Positions 8,774-19,144 are shown, numbered from the stretch's first letter. The stretch: 64,000 bases of DNA from Treponema sp. (GCA_022510865.1 JAFLSQ010000006.1:28965-92964); one strand, 5' to 3'. The notes: generated from the sequence alone by a model not told the origin. Numbers and translations: made by a program.

Positions 8774-9648
8774 CAGTATTCCTCCGCAGACCTGTCGTTC
8801 AGCTCTTTCTGATTCACGACAATCACAGTCTCAAGCCTCGCAAAATCAAGAATCGGAGTGACCTCAATGCTCAGCGATGAGTTGTAATCCAGCACCGTGA
8901 TTTTTGAGATTGTCCCGATTGGAATATCACGCATATAGTTGTTGTTCTCGCCGGACGTGACGATTATATCGCCGTAATTAAGCTCATCAAGGACGCGCTT
9001 TCTGATGTGCTGCAGGAGCAGCGGCTGGCTCTGGCTTCCAAGTCCGTTAATCAGCCCGAGGTCACGGGTATTCTGAATTCTTGCGGACACAGAGTTGTCG
9101 ATGTTGTAGACTGGCATAATCTGGCTTGTGAACGCGCCCACCTGCACTACTTTGCCCACAAGCCCCTGGTTTCCGTTCTGGAACGCGACCACCGGCATAT
9201 TTTTTCTCACGCCGTTCACGCTGCCCTTGTCAATAGTAAGATATGAGTATGCGTTGTCCAGATCCCGGGCGATAATCTGCGCCGGAAAATTCTTCTCTTC
9301 CATCGCCACAGAGAATCCAAGCTGCTCGCGCAGACGCTCGTTCTCCTTCGTTATATCCGCGTTCGCGCGCTGAAGCTGCTCGTACCGCTCAAGTTTCACG
9401 ACAAGCTCGTTATAATCCTTCTTGAGTTTATGAAGCTCGCCCACGGCGTTCACCGTGCCGACAACCCCGTCCGCGACGGCATGAACGCCCTTGTCGATTG
9501 TGGAGACAAAAGTGAAGCCGATTTTCTTGAGATTGAGGACAAAACTCCCGGAGCTGAAAGCCAATGAGACTGACGAGACAAGCACCAGAGCAATCAGGAG
9601 GAATTCTGAGAAACCGAAACGGAAGGAGAATCGCTTTTTTTCAGCCAT
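8773..9648 (-). CDS. mreC: MreC rod-shape-determining protein
   Basis: A 291-residue periplasmic scaffold of the elongasome. It has one N-terminal transmembrane helix (about 12-32), then a coiled coil (about 65-110; LHKLKKDYNELVVKLERYEQ), then the double beta-barrel core containing NAYSYLTIDKGSVNGVRKNMPV and GLVGKV. MreC binds PBP2 and activates transpeptidation. It lies between mreB (10-base gap) and mreD (1-base overlap) in one transcription unit. Confidence 0.94.
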   Translation of the reverse strand: MAEKKRFSFRFGFSEFLLIALVLVSSVSLAFSSGSFVLNLKKIGFTFVSTIDKGVHAVADGVVGTVNAVGELHKLKKDYNELVVKLERYEQLQRANADITKENERLREQLGFSVAMEEKNFPAQIIARDLDNAYSYLTIDKGSVNGVRKNMPVVAFQNGNQGLVGKVVQVGAFTSQIMPVYNIDNSVSARIQNTRDLGLINGLGSQSQPLLLQHIRKRVLDELNYGDIIVTSGENNNYMRDIPIGTISKITVLDYNSSLSIEVTPILDFARLETVIVVNQKELNDRSAEEY

Positions 9649-9658
9649 AATTCAACTG

Positions 9659-10696
9659 TCAGTCGTTAAGGCTGTCGTATATTGAGCGCTCTGACGACAT
9701 ATCCTTGAACAGGCCGAACGCCTCGCCCGCCCCAAGAGCCACGCACTCAAGCGGCCTCTCAACAAGGATGACAGGAACGCCGGTCTCTTTTGATATGAGT
9801 TTAGGAAGCTCGCGGAGCATTGAGCCGCCGCCGGTCATCACAATTCCGCGCTCGATAATATCAGAGGCAAGTTCCGGCGGGGTCTCGCTAAGGACAATCT
9901 TTATCTCCTCAACGATTTTTGTGACCGGGTCTTTGAGAGCCTCGCGGACCTCAACGCTGTCTATCTCAAGCCTGCGCGGAAGCCCTGTGATTGCGTCCGT
10001 GCCCTTAAGCTCCATTTTCTCGATTGTCTTCTCCGGGGCCGCGTTTCCAATCTGAATCTTAAGCCGCTCCGCGGCGGGCTGTCCTATAATCAGGTTGTGG
10101 ACGCTCCTGACGTGCTTAACAATCGCCTCATCGAACCTGTCTCCGCCAATGCGGATTGAGTGCGTGACGACCATGCCGCCCAGGGAAATCACGGAGACTT
10201 CGGTTGTTCCGCCGCCAATATCGCAAATCATGTGACCGGCAGGCTCAAAAATCGGGATTTTCGCGCCGATTGCCGCAGCCAGAGACTCGGCAATCACCTC
10301 AACTTCCTTCGCGCCGGCTTTCAGAGCAGCCTCAATCACAGCCCTGCGCTCAACATCTGTGATGCAGGACGGAATTCCGATTTTCATACGCACGGATTTA
10401 AAGAACTGATGCCGCCTGATGATTTTTGAGAGGAAGTATTTTATCATCTTCTCGGTGCTGTCAATATCCGCAATGACACCGTCCGCAAGCGGTCTGATGG
10501 CTATGATGTTTCCGGGGGTTTTGTCAAGCATTCGCTTTGCGTCAGAGCCGACCGCCACGATTTTTTTTGTTCCGCGCTCAACTGCGATTACGGACGGCTC
10601 GTCTATGACCATGCCCTTGTCACGAACATAAATGAGCGTATTGCAAGTGCCAAGGTCAATACCTATATCTGTGGTAAAACTGTCAAAAAATCCCAT
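9659..10696 (-). CDS. mreB: MreB actin-like cytoskeletal protein
   Basis: A 345-residue actin-fold ATPase that forms membrane-bound filaments guiding lateral wall synthesis. Phosphate-1 motif [14 protein letters not shown] (about 11-24), phosphate-2 [17 protein letters not shown] (about 158-174) and the adenosine motif [17 protein letters not shown] (about 289-305) are all intact. GGGAGG lies 8 bases before the ATG. Length and order agree with other treponemes. Confidence 0.97.
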   Translation of the reverse strand: MGFFDSFTTDIGIDLGTCNTLIYVRDKGMVIDEPSVIAVERGTKKIVAVGSDAKRMLDKTPGNIIAIRPLADGVIADIDSTEKMIKYFLSKIIRRHQFFKSVRMKIGIPSCITDVERRAVIEAALKAGAKEVEVIAESLAAAIGAKIPIFEPAGHMICDIGGGTTEVSVISLGGMVVTHSIRIGGDRFDEAIVKHVRSVHNLIIGQPAAERLKIQIGNAAPEKTIEKMELKGTDAITGLPRRLEIDSVEVREALKDPVTKIVEEIKIVLSETPPELASDIIERGIVMTGGGSMLRELPKLISKETGVPVILVERPLECVALGAGEAFGLFKDMSSERSIYDSLND

Positions 10697-10716
10697 TAAA
10701 ATCCTCCCAAAGATTT

Positions 10717-11673
10717 CTAATTATTTGCCATCTTCTTCAGAGCATCGGCATGATTCACCTGAAGTTTTAGGGCCTGCCGCCATTCGGCACGTGCTTTCAC
10801 TATATTTCCCTGCTTCTCATATACTACACCAATTCCATAATGCGCGTCAGCAGAATTTTCATTTTTTTTCAAAACATTGTTGAATTCCTCAAGCGCGGAA
10901 TCATATTCCTCACGGTTTATGTATATGTTTCCAAGCAGTACATGGCTTCTTATCAGAATATCGTCATTCTCCGAGCTTTTGATGATTCTGTACAGGTACT
11001 GCTCGGCGGCACTGTACTCGGACGCGTTGAAATACTGCTCCGCGATTGAAAGCAGCAGCGCGTCGGACTCGCGGACAAGCAGGGCCTCGGTGAACGCGGA
11101 TATGCTCTCCATCGTCATTCCAAGGGCCGCATAGCTCAATCCAAGGTATTCGGGAATATCGGGCGCATCGTATCCGTTCTCTTTCGCAAGAAGCAGGTAT
11201 TTTATCGCCAGATCAGCGTAATAATGCGTTGAGATTGTGTTCTTGTAAAAATATGCCCTGCCCAGCATGTACTGCAGCTGAGGGACAAGGCTTCTGCTCG
11301 CGGAGTACAGCGCGATTCTGAGCGAGTTGATTGACTCGTCCAGATATTCCTGCGCGAACTGACTCTCTGACTGCGCCTGTGACAGGAAAAAACACGCATA
11401 GGCATAATAAGTGAGCACAGTGTTGTTGTACGGCTCGCCCTGCAAGAACGAGAAAGTCTGCTCGTACACGTTCTGATAATCATACTCAGACCAGGCTTTT
11501 TTAATCGATTTTATTGAGATTCTTCCGGACCGGAATTTCTGAATCCCAAGAAAGGCGAGAACGCCGATTCCCGCGATGACGATGACAAGGACAGCCGAGA
11601 CAATCAAATTTCTCAGCCATTTATTATGTCTTTTTGCGAAAGTGTTGTTTTCAATCTCAAAGTCATTTTTCAT
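10717..11673 (-). CDS. Membrane-anchored TPR protein upstream of mreB
   Basis: A 318-residue protein with a basic N-terminus, one transmembrane helix (about 20-43; [21 protein letters not shown]) and a soluble C-terminal part of tetratricopeptide repeats (for example [27 protein letters not shown] and [26 protein letters not shown]). The ATG at 11673 gives the usual short cytoplasmic tail; an in-frame start at 11697 would lie at the rnpB 3' end. Conserved position upstream of mreB in treponemes suggests a scaffold role in elongation. No catalytic domain is seen. Confidence 0.82.
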   Translation of the reverse strand: MKNDFEIENNTFAKRHNKWLRNLIVSAVLVIVIAGIGVLAFLGIQKFRSGRISIKSIKKAWSEYDYQNVYEQTFSFLQGEPYNNTVLTYYAYACFFLSQAQSESQFAQEYLDESINSLRIALYSASRSLVPQLQYMLGRAYFYKNTISTHYYADLAIKYLLLAKENGYDAPDIPEYLGLSYAALGMTMESISAFTEALLVRESDALLLSIAEQYFNASEYSAAEQYLYRIIKSSENDDILIRSHVLLGNIYINREEYDSALEEFNNVLKKNENSADAHYGIGVVYEKQGNIVKARAEWRQALKLQVNHADALKKMANN

Positions 11674-11693
11674 CGCCGTACAAAAAATAAAAA

Positions 11694-12106
11694 ACAAACG
11701 GGACGATAAGCCGGGTTCTGTCTGGCAGAGGCTTGGAATCAGTCCCCGTCAGTAACCATCTATCCGCGCCGGAAGTCACCTTCCGGCTCCAGCGATTTAC
11801 CCGCAGTATTGCTCGGGACAGCACGACTGCTGCTTAATCTTGCTCCAAATGAGGTTTGCAAGCCGTCCCTGTTACCAGGAACGCGGTAGTCTCTTACACT
11901 GCCTTTTCACCCTTGCCCGGAATACAAGAAACCAGGCGGTACGATTTCTGTTGCACTTTCTGTCGCCGGCCGGGCTGCGCAAGAAATTATGCTGCTTCCG
12001 GTCTGCGCCCGGTGATTACCCGGCATTTTTCCCGAAGGAGCCCGGACTTTCCTCACCGCCAGAACCTGTCATCAGGAGGTGGCGGAGCGGTTACATCCCG
12101 TTTGTT
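11694..12106 (-). ncRNA. rnpB: RNase P RNA, bacterial class A
   Basis: Catalytic RNA that matures tRNA 5' ends. Read on the minus strand it shows the conserved core: GAGGAAAGTCCGGGCTCC near the 5' end, CAACAGAAATCGTACCGCC, GTAAGAGACTACCGC, CCTGGTAACAGGGACGGC, and ACAGAACCCGGCTTAT near the 3' end, which is the P4 partner. The ends are set by the P1 helix: AACAAACGGGA (12106-12096) pairs with TCCCGTTTGT (11703-11694). A T-rich run follows directly, and a TAGAAT box sits at 12110-12115. It lies between the zinc-ribbon gene and the TPR gene. Confidence 0.95.
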
Positions 12107-12109
12107 AAA

Positions 12110-12115
12110 ATTCTA
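12110..12115 (-). promoter_or_regulatory. Probable -10 element of rnpB
   Basis: TAGAAT on the minus strand ends 4-7 bases before the predicted RNase P RNA 5' end, the right distance for a transcription start. No convincing -35 hexamer is found 16-18 bases further up, inside the end of the zinc-ribbon gene, so the promoter may be of the extended or weak type, or the RNA may be processed from the rpoD transcript. Confidence 0.4.
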
Positions 12116-12131
12116 TCTGATTTCTCAGGAT

Positions 12132-13070
12132 TTACTCCTCATCCTCCTCAATATCCTCTTCTGACTCTTCGTCGCTGTCGGCGGAATCAGAGTCATCATC
12201 ATCCGAGTCCGAGCTATCATACTCGCCAAGACCGCCATCTCTCTCGTCGTCATCCTCGGTCTCGTCCTCGTCATCAAAATCCTCGTCGAATCCGGCAAGG
12301 CTTCCCGCAACACCGATGTCGAAATAATCCTCCTGCTGATCCTCGCTCACTTCCTCGTAATAAAGGATTCTGCTGCAATACGGGCAGAAAAGGATGTCCT
12401 TGTCGCCGTTGTTCTCCGCCTCCCGGACCTCGTTCGCAAAATTGGCAGGAAGAATCATGTGGCAGCCGGTGCAGACACCGTTGCGCACCGCCACGATTCC
12501 CTCCGAGTTGCGCTGGATAATCCGCTGGAATTTGAACAGGGTCTCCTGCTTGAGATTCGGGGTGATTTTATCCTCCTCCTCTCGCAGCTGTGAGAGCCTC
12601 TCGTTGTAGCCGGCAATCTCATTGTCGATGGACTCGCGGCTTGTCCGAAGCTCCTGCTCAGAAAAATTGATTGATTCCTCTGTGATTTTGAGACGCTCAT
12701 CAAGCGCGAGAAGCTCCTTCTCCTCTTTCTGAAGCTCGCGGCGGACATCATCCTCCTTGTCCTTCGCCTCGCTTATCTGCTTCTCAAGAGCCTCGTACTC
12801 GCGGTGGGTCGTGCTGTTGGCAACGCCCTTCTCGCCCTCCTCGCGGGAGCGCACGGCCTCATCAAGCTCCACTTTCAGCCTGCTGACTTTATCAGAAATC
12901 AAATCATAGGCGTTTTTCTGCTCGATGAATTCCTTGCGCGTCTTTGAGAGCAGCTCCTCCTGATTGCTCAGCTGTTTCGGGGCGTCACTCACCTTTTTCT
13001 CAAGGTCATATTTCTGCACAAGAATTTCCTGCAAGTTCTTCAAATTCTCAAAAGTCTCTGCTGTTGCCAT
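12132..13070 (-). CDS. Coiled-coil C4 zinc-ribbon protein with acidic tail
   Basis: A 312-residue cytoplasmic protein. Residues about 1-170 form a long antiparallel coiled coil (many Lys/Glu heptads), followed by a four-cysteine zinc ribbon CTGCHMILP...LFCPYCSRILYYEE (about 196-240) of the CT398/CdsZ-like family. The last 65 residues are almost wholly Asp, Glu and Ser. Members of the family are thought to be protein-protein adaptors. The gene sits directly after rpoD, as in T. pallidum, separated by 58 bases. The acidic tail is unusual and might bind RNA polymerase or a basic partner. Confidence 0.8.
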   Translation of the reverse strand: MATAETFENLKNLQEILVQKYDLEKKVSDAPKQLSNQEELLSKTRKEFIEQKNAYDLISDKVSRLKVELDEAVRSREEGEKGVANSTTHREYEALEKQISEAKDKEDDVRRELQKEEKELLALDERLKITEESINFSEQELRTSRESIDNEIAGYNERLSQLREEEDKITPNLKQETLFKFQRIIQRNSEGIVAVRNGVCTGCHMILPANFANEVREAENNGDKDILFCPYCSRILYYEEVSEDQQEDYFDIGVAGSLAGFDEDFDDEDETEDDDERDGGLGEYDSSDSDDDDSDSADSDEESEEDIEEDEE

Positions 13071-13128
13071 TTAAATCCTCATTTAAAATAATATAAAATA
13101 TACAAGAAAAATTGTTTCTAGTCTATCA

Positions 13129-14982
13129 CTAGGTCTCAATGTAGTCACGCAGCCCGTTCGCACGGCGCGGATGGCGCAGACGGCGCAGCGCCTTCGCCTC
13201 AATCTGACGGATTCGCTCCCTTGTGACATCAAAATAAAGACCAACCTCCTCAAGCGTAAGCGAGTATCCGTCCTCAAGTCCGAAGCGCATTTTCAGGACC
13301 TCCTGCTCACGCTGCGGCAATGTGTTCAGCACGGTGCGCAGCTGCTCCTGCAGCAATGTGAACGCGGTCTGCGTCGCGGGATTCTCCACATCCTTGTCCT
13401 CGATGAAATCCCCCAGAATCGAGTCCTCCTCCTCGCCAATCGGAGTCTCAAGAGAAATCGGCTCGCGCGCAACGTTCTTCACCTGCTTGACGCGCGAAAG
13501 CGGCCACCCGAGCTGCTGCGCAATCTCGTCATCAGTCGGCTCGCGGCCAAGTTTCTGCATCAGCTGGCGGCTCTCGCGCACGACCTTGTTTATCTGCTCT
13601 ATCATGTGCACCGGCACGCGGATTGTCCTCGCCTGGTCTGAGATTGAGCGTGTGATTGCCTGGCGAATCCACCATGTGGCGTAAGTCGAGAATTTGAAGC
13701 CTTTGCGGTACTCGAATTTCTCGACCGCCTTTATAAGACCGATGTTCCCCTCCTGAACCAAATCAAAGAAGTGAAGCCCGCGGTTCGTGTATTTTTTCGC
13801 GATTGAGACGACAAGGCGCAGGTTCGCGTTGATGAGCCGGTTCTTCGCCTTCTCCATCATCTGCCGTCCGTAATCGATGTCCTTCGCCATCTTCTGAATC
13901 TGGTCAACGTCGTTCTCAAACTCATATTCCAGATAAAGCAGCTTCCTGTCGATTTTCTGAATCTGGGTGAAAATCTCACGGATTTCATCCGCGCTCATGT
14001 TCAGCTCCTGCTCAAGCCTGGTTGCCTGCGAGCGGATCGAGATTTTTCTTCCAAGACTCCTAAGCTCCGAGGAACTGGTAATCCGCAGCTCCTTCATCTT
14101 TTTCTCTTTCTTCTGATTGTACTCCTCTATCTTTCTGGTAGCCTCGCGGTACTTCTGGGTGAACTTGTCAAGCTCCTCCGTCTCAATATCGATTTTTTTA
14201 AGCTCCGCAAGAATATCGCCGCGAAGCCTCACAAGCTGGGGATTATCAAAAATCCTGCTGGACTGCTCCGCCTCGAACAGCTGGCGCTTGGTCTCCATGT
14301 ACTGCTTCATCTCGGGAAGAACGGGCTTTATGTGCTCGCCATAGGAATTCTTAAGGCGGCGCTTGTCGGCCATCTCCTCGTTTATCTCCTTGCGTGTTTT
14401 CCCGGACTCGTGCAGGTCAATCCGCCTGAACGCTTTCTGGGCAATCGCGAAGAACTCTGGAATCATGATGCCGGAATTCTTGATGACATCCTTGATTATG
14501 TTGTTCCCCTCCTCCATCGTCTTGGAAAGCTCCACCTCCTGCTCGGCGGTAAGAAGGCTCTCTTTTCCGATTTCCCGGAGATACAGCCGGATTGGGTCAT
14601 CCACGCTGGAATCCTTGTCGCTGTTCACAAGCCTGCTTTTCTGGGACGCGAGCTTCTCCTCGCGCTCAATCTCGGAGACGGACTCATCGCTCTCGGAAAG
14701 CTCCTCATCGTCCGGCTCCAGCATGATGTCATCGTCCTCGTCGCCCTCAACAAGAGCGTCCTCCTCATCGTCCACGCCGATGATGTCCGTCTCAACAGGC
14801 TCCTTTCCGATGTCCTTAAGAAGATTGAGCACCGGCTCCATTTTCTCATCAGAATTGATGAAATCACGCCCGATGTACTCCTCAACCTCATCCCACGTAA
14901 TGATATTTTTTGTCTTAGCAAACGCCAGCAGCTTGTCAACAAGCTCTTTTTCCGCTGATGTCATATTGCCTGATTCTTCCAT
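13129..14982 (-). CDS. rpoD: RNA polymerase primary sigma factor (sigma70)
   Basis: A 617-residue group 1 sigma factor. Region 1.1 lies at the N-terminus (about 8-55), followed by an acidic linker (about 66-105). Regions 1.2 to 2.4 include [16 protein letters not shown] (about 127-142), [37 protein letters not shown] and [17 protein letters not shown]. Region 3 ([23 protein letters not shown]) and region 4 with the helix-turn-helix [31 protein letters not shown] end the protein. It follows dnaG by 7 bases in a conserved dnaG-rpoD pair. Intact regions 2.4 and 4.2 justify using TTGACA/TATAAT to read promoters here. Confidence 0.97.
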   Translation of the reverse strand: MEESGNMTSAEKELVDKLLAFAKTKNIITWDEVEEYIGRDFINSDEKMEPVLNLLKDIGKEPVETDIIGVDDEEDALVEGDEDDDIMLEPDDEELSESDESVSEIEREEKLASQKSRLVNSDKDSSVDDPIRLYLREIGKESLLTAEQEVELSKTMEEGNNIIKDVIKNSGIMIPEFFAIAQKAFRRIDLHESGKTRKEINEEMADKRRLKNSYGEHIKPVLPEMKQYMETKRQLFEAEQSSRIFDNPQLVRLRGDILAELKKIDIETEELDKFTQKYREATRKIEEYNQKKEKKMKELRITSSSELRSLGRKISIRSQATRLEQELNMSADEIREIFTQIQKIDRKLLYLEYEFENDVDQIQKMAKDIDYGRQMMEKAKNRLINANLRLVVSIAKKYTNRGLHFFDLVQEGNIGLIKAVEKFEYRKGFKFSTYATWWIRQAITRSISDQARTIRVPVHMIEQINKVVRESRQLMQKLGREPTDDEIAQQLGWPLSRVKQVKNVAREPISLETPIGEEEDSILGDFIEDKDVENPATQTAFTLLQEQLRTVLNTLPQREQEVLKMRFGLEDGYSLTLEEVGLYFDVTRERIRQIEAKALRRLRHPRRANGLRDYIET

Positions 14983-14989
14983 AACCGGT

Positions 14990-16798
14990 TCACCTACTTT
15001 CCAGGCTCTGAATCTGCCTGTCCAAATTCATTTTTTCCTCCAGAAGCTGATTGAGCTGCCTCTGATCCTCCTGGGTCACAACATCATACCGCTTGATTCT
15101 CTGCACAAGCGCATTTCTCTGGGCATCAAGTCTGTTTCTCTTCACATATTTTATGGTGTCCTGAACTACGGCACCAGCTGTATTCCCTTGGTAAACTCCA
15201 GATGAAATGTCCTCTGTGATAAGACGGGCGAATTCCTGCTCACCGCAGCGGGCAAGAATATCTTTTATTGTGAGCGTTCCTGAATCATAGCACTCTGCCA
15301 GAATAGCGAACAACTTTCTGGCTCCGGGATTGATAAAATCGGATTCCTCCAACTCATCACGCATCATCTTGAACTGGTCTAAATCTGAGGTAACTGCGAT
15401 AAGTCCGCGCAATTCTGCGTCCACCTTAATCTGCGTCCCTTGTCCTGTCTGATTATTGTTTAGCCGGGTGTCTGTGCGTTCTTGGGCTTGTCTCCGATTG
15501 TCAAAATCCCTTTTTACAGCCTCCGGTCTTAGATTGAATGTCTGGCTTAACTGATCCAGACACGACTCCTTCTGAATATCCGACTGGAGCGCGTCAACAT
15601 ACTGAAAATATTCTAGGGCTGCCTTGGCTTTTCCCTCAGGAATATCAACAGGATATTTTTCCCCTAGCCTAGTCAGAAGATAGTCACTATCTAATATAGC
15701 ATTTTTTACCTGCGCAGTCAAGGTTTCTTTTCCAAAATTCAGCATAATTTCAGCAGGATCTTTTCCGCCTCTAAGTCTGATGACCTTCACGGTCAGGTTC
15801 TGCCGCCGGCACATCAGAATCGCGCGGAGCGTGGCGTTCTGGCCGGCCTCATCAGAATCAAAGGAAAGGTAGACCGTCTCCACGAACCCGCGGATCATCC
15901 TCACCTGCTCGTCCGTGAGAGCTGTTCCGAGCGGAGCGACCGCATACTCAATCCCGCACTGATGGTACGCGATGCAGTCCATGTAGCCCTCGCAGAAAAT
16001 CACCGATTTTGTCTCACGCATGGCTTTCTTCGCGAAATTCATTGCAAAAAGCGTCTCTTTTTTCCTGAACTGAACCAAATCTCCGGAATTCAGGTATTTC
16101 CTGTCGTCCGCGCCCTGCGGATGAAGAATCCTGCCGCCGAAAGCGACTACCTTGCCGTTGCGGTTAAAAATCGGGAACATCAGGCGGTCGGAGAAAAACG
16201 CCACATCCGGATACTTCCTGCTGAAAAGCCCGGACTTAGCGAGGAAATCATCGCTGAAATTCTTTTTTCTGAGGAAAGTTTTCAGCCACCTGCGGTCCGC
16301 CGGCGAGTATCCCAGGCGGAATTTCCGGATTATCTCCGGTGTGATTCCCCTGCCGGTTATGTAATCAAGCGCGGATTTTCCCTGCTCGGTCTCAAGGAGA
16401 ATGTAATGGAACATTGAGGCGGTGCGCTCGTAAAGCTCGATGTACCGCTCAATCTCATCGCTCCTGTTGTAGTCTGCCGGAGGCCTCTGCCCGTCCTTGA
16501 ACCTGACCTCAATCCCGCCGCGCTTGGCAAGCGAAGTGACCACATCGACGAAGCCGGTCTTCTCCATCTCCATCACAAAAGTGATTACATTCCCGCCCTT
16601 GTGACAGCCGAAGCAGTGGAAGAATTTGTTGTCGCCGTCCACGTGAAATGACGGCGTTTTCTCCCCGTGGAAAGGACAGCAGCCCCACCAGTCGTTTCCT
16701 CCGCGCCGCTCAAGGCGCGTGTACTCGCCGACCACGGACACAATATCCGTCGCAGAGAGAACCGCGTCAACTGTATCATCAGAGAGATAGCCCGCCAC
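14990..16798 (-). CDS. dnaG: DNA primase DnaG
   Basis: A 602-residue primase that makes RNA primers at the replication fork. The CHC2 zinc finger is complete ([13 protein letters not shown]...[12 protein letters not shown], about 40-68). The TOPRIM domain has the catalytic EGYMD (about 270-274) and [11 protein letters not shown] (about 316-326). The C-terminal helicase-binding domain is present (about 470-602). It is the middle gene of mltG-dnaG-rpoD. Base composition changes within the gene: the 3' half (about 15001-15770) is clearly AT-richer than the 5' half; see findings. Confidence 0.96.
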   Translation of the reverse strand: MAGYLSDDTVDAVLSATDIVSVVGEYTRLERRGGNDWWGCCPFHGEKTPSFHVDGDNKFFHCFGCHKGGNVITFVMEMEKTGFVDVVTSLAKRGGIEVRFKDGQRPPADYNRSDEIERYIELYERTASMFHYILLETEQGKSALDYITGRGITPEIIRKFRLGYSPADRRWLKTFLRKKNFSDDFLAKSGLFSRKYPDVAFFSDRLMFPIFNRNGKVVAFGGRILHPQGADDRKYLNSGDLVQFRKKETLFAMNFAKKAMRETKSVIFCEGYMDCIAYHQCGIEYAVAPLGTALTDEQVRMIRGFVETVYLSFDSDEAGQNATLRAILMCRRQNLTVKVIRLRGGKDPAEIMLNFGKETLTAQVKNAILDSDYLLTRLGEKYPVDIPEGKAKAALEYFQYVDALQSDIQKESCLDQLSQTFNLRPEAVKRDFDNRRQAQERTDTRLNNNQTGQGTQIKVDAELRGLIAVTSDLDQFKMMRDELEESDFINPGARKLFAILAECYDSGTLTIKDILARCGEQEFARLITEDISSGVYQGNTAGAVVQDTIKYVKRNRLDAQRNALVQRIKRYDVVTQEDQRQLNQLLEEKMNLDRQIQSLESR

Positions 16799-16801
16799 TT
16801 T

Positions 16802-17911
16802 CTAGTTTCCCGCGGCCTTTTTTGTGTAGACTCTGTTAATCTTGTGCTCCTCAAAAGTTGATGTGAACACGTGCCGCCCTTCCGCAGGATTTATGACCTG
16901 GAAAAAATAATAATTCGTGCCCGGCGTGTTTGTCGCGGCATCAAGCGCAATCAGCCCGGGGTTCGAGATTGGTCCCGGAGGAAGCCCCGCCCATTTGTAC
17001 GTGTTGTACGGGCTGTTTATCTGAGTGTCGGAAATCAGAATCACATCAGGATGAGGCTTGCCCTGAATCTCGGTGATGATGTACTCAATCGTGGCGCAGG
17101 AATACAAACCGATGTTGTCCGCCAGCCTGTTCTTGAACACGCTCGCAATCAGCGGGGCCTCGTCATCAACACGGTACTCGCGCTCCACGATTGAGGCGAG
17201 CGTGACGGTCTCAAAAAGCTCGTCCGCGGATTTCCCGCCAAGATTCTGCACCTGTGCGGTTTTCCTGAAAAAATTGTCCACCATGATTCTCACGACGCTC
17301 TCCGCGCTCATACCGAAATTAAGGTAGTATGTGTCCGGGAAAAGAAAGCCCTCGCAGGTCCTTATTTTTCCCTCGTCAAAAAGCCCGCGCAAAGGATAAC
17401 CGGAGAAAACCTCGGGATTCCTGCATGCGGCAATAAAATCCTCTTTCGGGCAGATTTGGGCGGACTCCATCACCGCGGCGATTTTCGAGATGGTCAGCCC
17501 CTCCAGAACAGAGACTTTGATGTACTCGGTCTCGCCCTCGGCGAACATCCGGATTATCTCCACGGAAGAAAGCCTGCCGCTCAGAAGATACACGCCGCTT
17601 CTGAGGGCGAACGAGCGGATCGCAGGCTCGGACGGAAAAAGCACGCGCAGAGCCTTGGGATAGCGCGCGGCATAATAAAAGAGCCTCGCATTTTTTATTA
17701 TGCCCTCCTCCGCGAGAGCCTCCGAGACCGCGTACAAGGAAGTTCCGTAAGGAATCTCAAAGCGGATTGTCTCGCCGGAAGAGCCGTCAGGAGCGGATTT
17801 CTGAACCGGAAGAAACTGGCTTCGCAGGAAAACAAAGGCAGCGGCGCAAAGAAGCGCGGCAATCACAAGGGCAAGAGAAAAAATCCTCAGGACTTTTTTA
17901 ATGGTTTTCAT
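16802..17911 (-). CDS. mltG: MltG-like endolytic transglycosylase (YceG)
   Basis: A 369-residue inner-membrane lytic transglycosylase that cuts nascent glycan strands and so terminates polymerisation. It has an N-terminal transmembrane helix (about 10-30), a LysM-like segment (about 45-110) and the YceG catalytic domain with VTLASIVEREYRVDDEAPLIASVFKNRL (about 213-240; Glu in IVERE is the predicted catalytic residue) and INSPYNTYKWAGLPPGPISNPG (about 292-313). It ends 3 bases before dnaG. Its role fits the nearby elongation genes. Confidence 0.93.
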   Translation of the reverse strand: MKTIKKVLRIFSLALVIAALLCAAAFVFLRSQFLPVQKSAPDGSSGETIRFEIPYGTSLYAVSEALAEEGIIKNARLFYYAARYPKALRVLFPSEPAIRSFALRSGVYLLSGRLSSVEIIRMFAEGETEYIKVSVLEGLTISKIAAVMESAQICPKEDFIAACRNPEVFSGYPLRGLFDEGKIRTCEGFLFPDTYYLNFGMSAESVVRIMVDNFFRKTAQVQNLGGKSADELFETVTLASIVEREYRVDDEAPLIASVFKNRLADNIGLYSCATIEYIITEIQGKPHPDVILISDTQINSPYNTYKWAGLPPGPISNPGLIALDAATNTPGTNYYFFQVINPAEGRHVFTSTFEEHKINRVYTKKAAGN

Positions 17912-18096
17912 GAATAGAATCTTTTAACCTCTTCCAATGTAAGCGATTTATAGACCGTGTCCTCCAGAGCGCGGCAAAAATCATCCAGCCCCTCCGGAAG
18001 CTCCTCCTGCTTTTTCCTGAGGAATTTCGCGAGCAAAAAAAGCTCCTGCTTTGAGAACGAGTAAGTCAGGCCATCATCATCAACCGTGCCGCTCAT
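17908..18096 (-). CDS. Small hypothetical protein, coupled on both sides
   Basis: A 62-residue acidic, hydrophilic protein without signal peptide or membrane segment. Its ATG overlaps the stop of the MBL-fold gene by 4 bases and its stop overlaps the mltG start by 4 bases, strong evidence that it is translated. It has an amphipathic pattern around ELFLLAKFLRKKQEELPEGLDDFCRALEDTV that may form two or three helices. I do not recognise a family. Confidence 0.7.
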   Translation of the reverse strand: MSGTVDDDGLTYSFSKQELFLLAKFLRKKQEELPEGLDDFCRALEDTVYKSLTLEEVKRFYS

Positions 18097-19028
18097 AGCT
18101 CTATCTCCAGCGATTCCCTTGCCAGCTGAATATCCACATCAGAATGCTCGATGTAGCGCGCGTACCACCTTGCGGCCTGCAAAATTGAATTCAGTTTCTT
18201 GTCGTCGTAAGTCGGCTCGTGGTGAAACAGGTACATTTTCTTTATTTTCCAGAAAATCGCGAAATCGACGGCATAGCAGAACGCCGAGTGCCCCCAGTTC
18301 TCCTTGCGGTATGATTCCTCAACCGTGTACTGCGAGTCAATCACAATCACATCCGCGCCGCTGAAAACCCTCTCCGCCTCGGGCGAGTGCACAAAATCAG
18401 TCGCCTTCAGCTCCACATCGGTGGCATAGACGAATTTCGCGCCGTTATGCTCGAACGAGAAACTGTGCGAGACACCCGGATGAGACATCGCGCAGGCGTT
18501 CACAATCACGTCATTTATATTGAACTGCTTCCCCGCCTGAATCTGATGAAAATTGAAACGCTTTGTGAGAGAATCGAAAGGAACCGGATAGAACGGCTGG
18601 GACATCTGCCTCTCAAGGAAAGCCCGCGTGTCACCGGCCGCGGAATAGACATCAAAAACAGCGTCGGAATTGTAGGCCGCGTCAAAGAACGGAAGCCCCT
18701 GAATATGATCCCAGTGAAAATGCGACAGCACAAGATGATAGTGATTGCCCAGAGGTCTGTGCCCGCACTTTCCCAGCACCCGGATTCCGGTCCCCGCGTC
18801 AAGGATTATCTCGGTGTCGCCCGCCTGAAGCTCCACGCAAGAGGTGTTCCCGCCCGTAGTTCCAAAAATCCACGTCGGGAGGGATGAAACGAACTTTGCC
18901 CTTGATTCCGCTGAGTCCAAATCTGACGGAGTTACGCGCTGTATTGCCGCCATTATCTTAGACTGAACCTGCTCAGGCGTCAGCGGCGATGGCAGAGAAC
19001 CGCGGACTCCCCAAAATCGAATTTTCAC
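18093..19028 (-). CDS. MBL-fold metal-dependent hydrolase (COG1235-like)
   Basis: A 311-residue metallo-beta-lactamase-fold enzyme. The dinuclear metal site is visible: SHFHWDHIQGLPFF (about 103-116), further His in CAMSHPGVSHSF (about 173-184), Asp in YATDVE (about 196-201) and the terminal HHEPTYDD (about 266-273). The N-terminal KIRFWGVRGSLPSP is typical of proteins annotated as class III cyclic-nucleotide phosphodiesterase-like or PhnP-like. The substrate is unknown. A GTG start with GAGGGG upstream is used. It is the first gene of the dnaG-rpoD transcription unit. Confidence 0.85.
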   Translation of the reverse strand: MKIRFWGVRGSLPSPLTPEQVQSKIMAAIQRVTPSDLDSAESRAKFVSSLPTWIFGTTGGNTSCVELQAGDTEIILDAGTGIRVLGKCGHRPLGNHYHLVLSHFHWDHIQGLPFFDAAYNSDAVFDVYSAAGDTRAFLERQMSQPFYPVPFDSLTKRFNFHQIQAGKQFNINDVIVNACAMSHPGVSHSFSFEHNGAKFVYATDVELKATDFVHSPEAERVFSGADVIVIDSQYTVEESYRKENWGHSAFCYAVDFAIFWKIKKMYLFHHEPTYDDKKLNSILQAARWYARYIEHSDVDIQLARESLEIEL

Positions 19029-19060
19029 TGAATCCCCTCTTACGTTTCTCGTGTCCTATA

Positions 19061-19089
19061 AATTTAAAGCATAGATAAGAAAATGTCAA
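19061..19089 (-). promoter_or_regulatory. Promoter for the MBL-mltG-dnaG-rpoD unit
   Basis: On the minus strand TTGACA (19089-19084), a 17-base spacer and TAAATT (19066-19061). Predicted start near 19054 leaves a leader of about 26 bases before the GTG at 19028. The -35 is a perfect match. It is the best promoter upstream of rpoD and dnaG in the window. Confidence 0.65.
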
Positions 19090-19112
19090 AGCAATTATTG
19101 CCAATTCAATAA

Positions 19113-19140
19113 AAAAGAGCCGGAATGTCCGGCTCTTTTT
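19113..19140 (-). terminator. Bidirectional terminator after tRNA-Tyr
   Basis: AGAGCCGGA and TCCGGCTCT form a 9-bp stem around a 3-base loop, with A and T runs on both sides, so it can act in either direction. On the minus strand it ends the tRNA-Thr/tRNA-Tyr transcript shortly after the tRNA 3' end. Confidence 0.85.
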
Positions 19141-19144
19141 GGTT

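Noticed and set aside
11840..12520. 226-codon plus-strand frame near rnpB
   Set aside because: It runs antisense through RNase P RNA and the zinc-ribbon gene, with a Pro/Arg/Cys-rich composition typical of noncoding GC-rich sequence.
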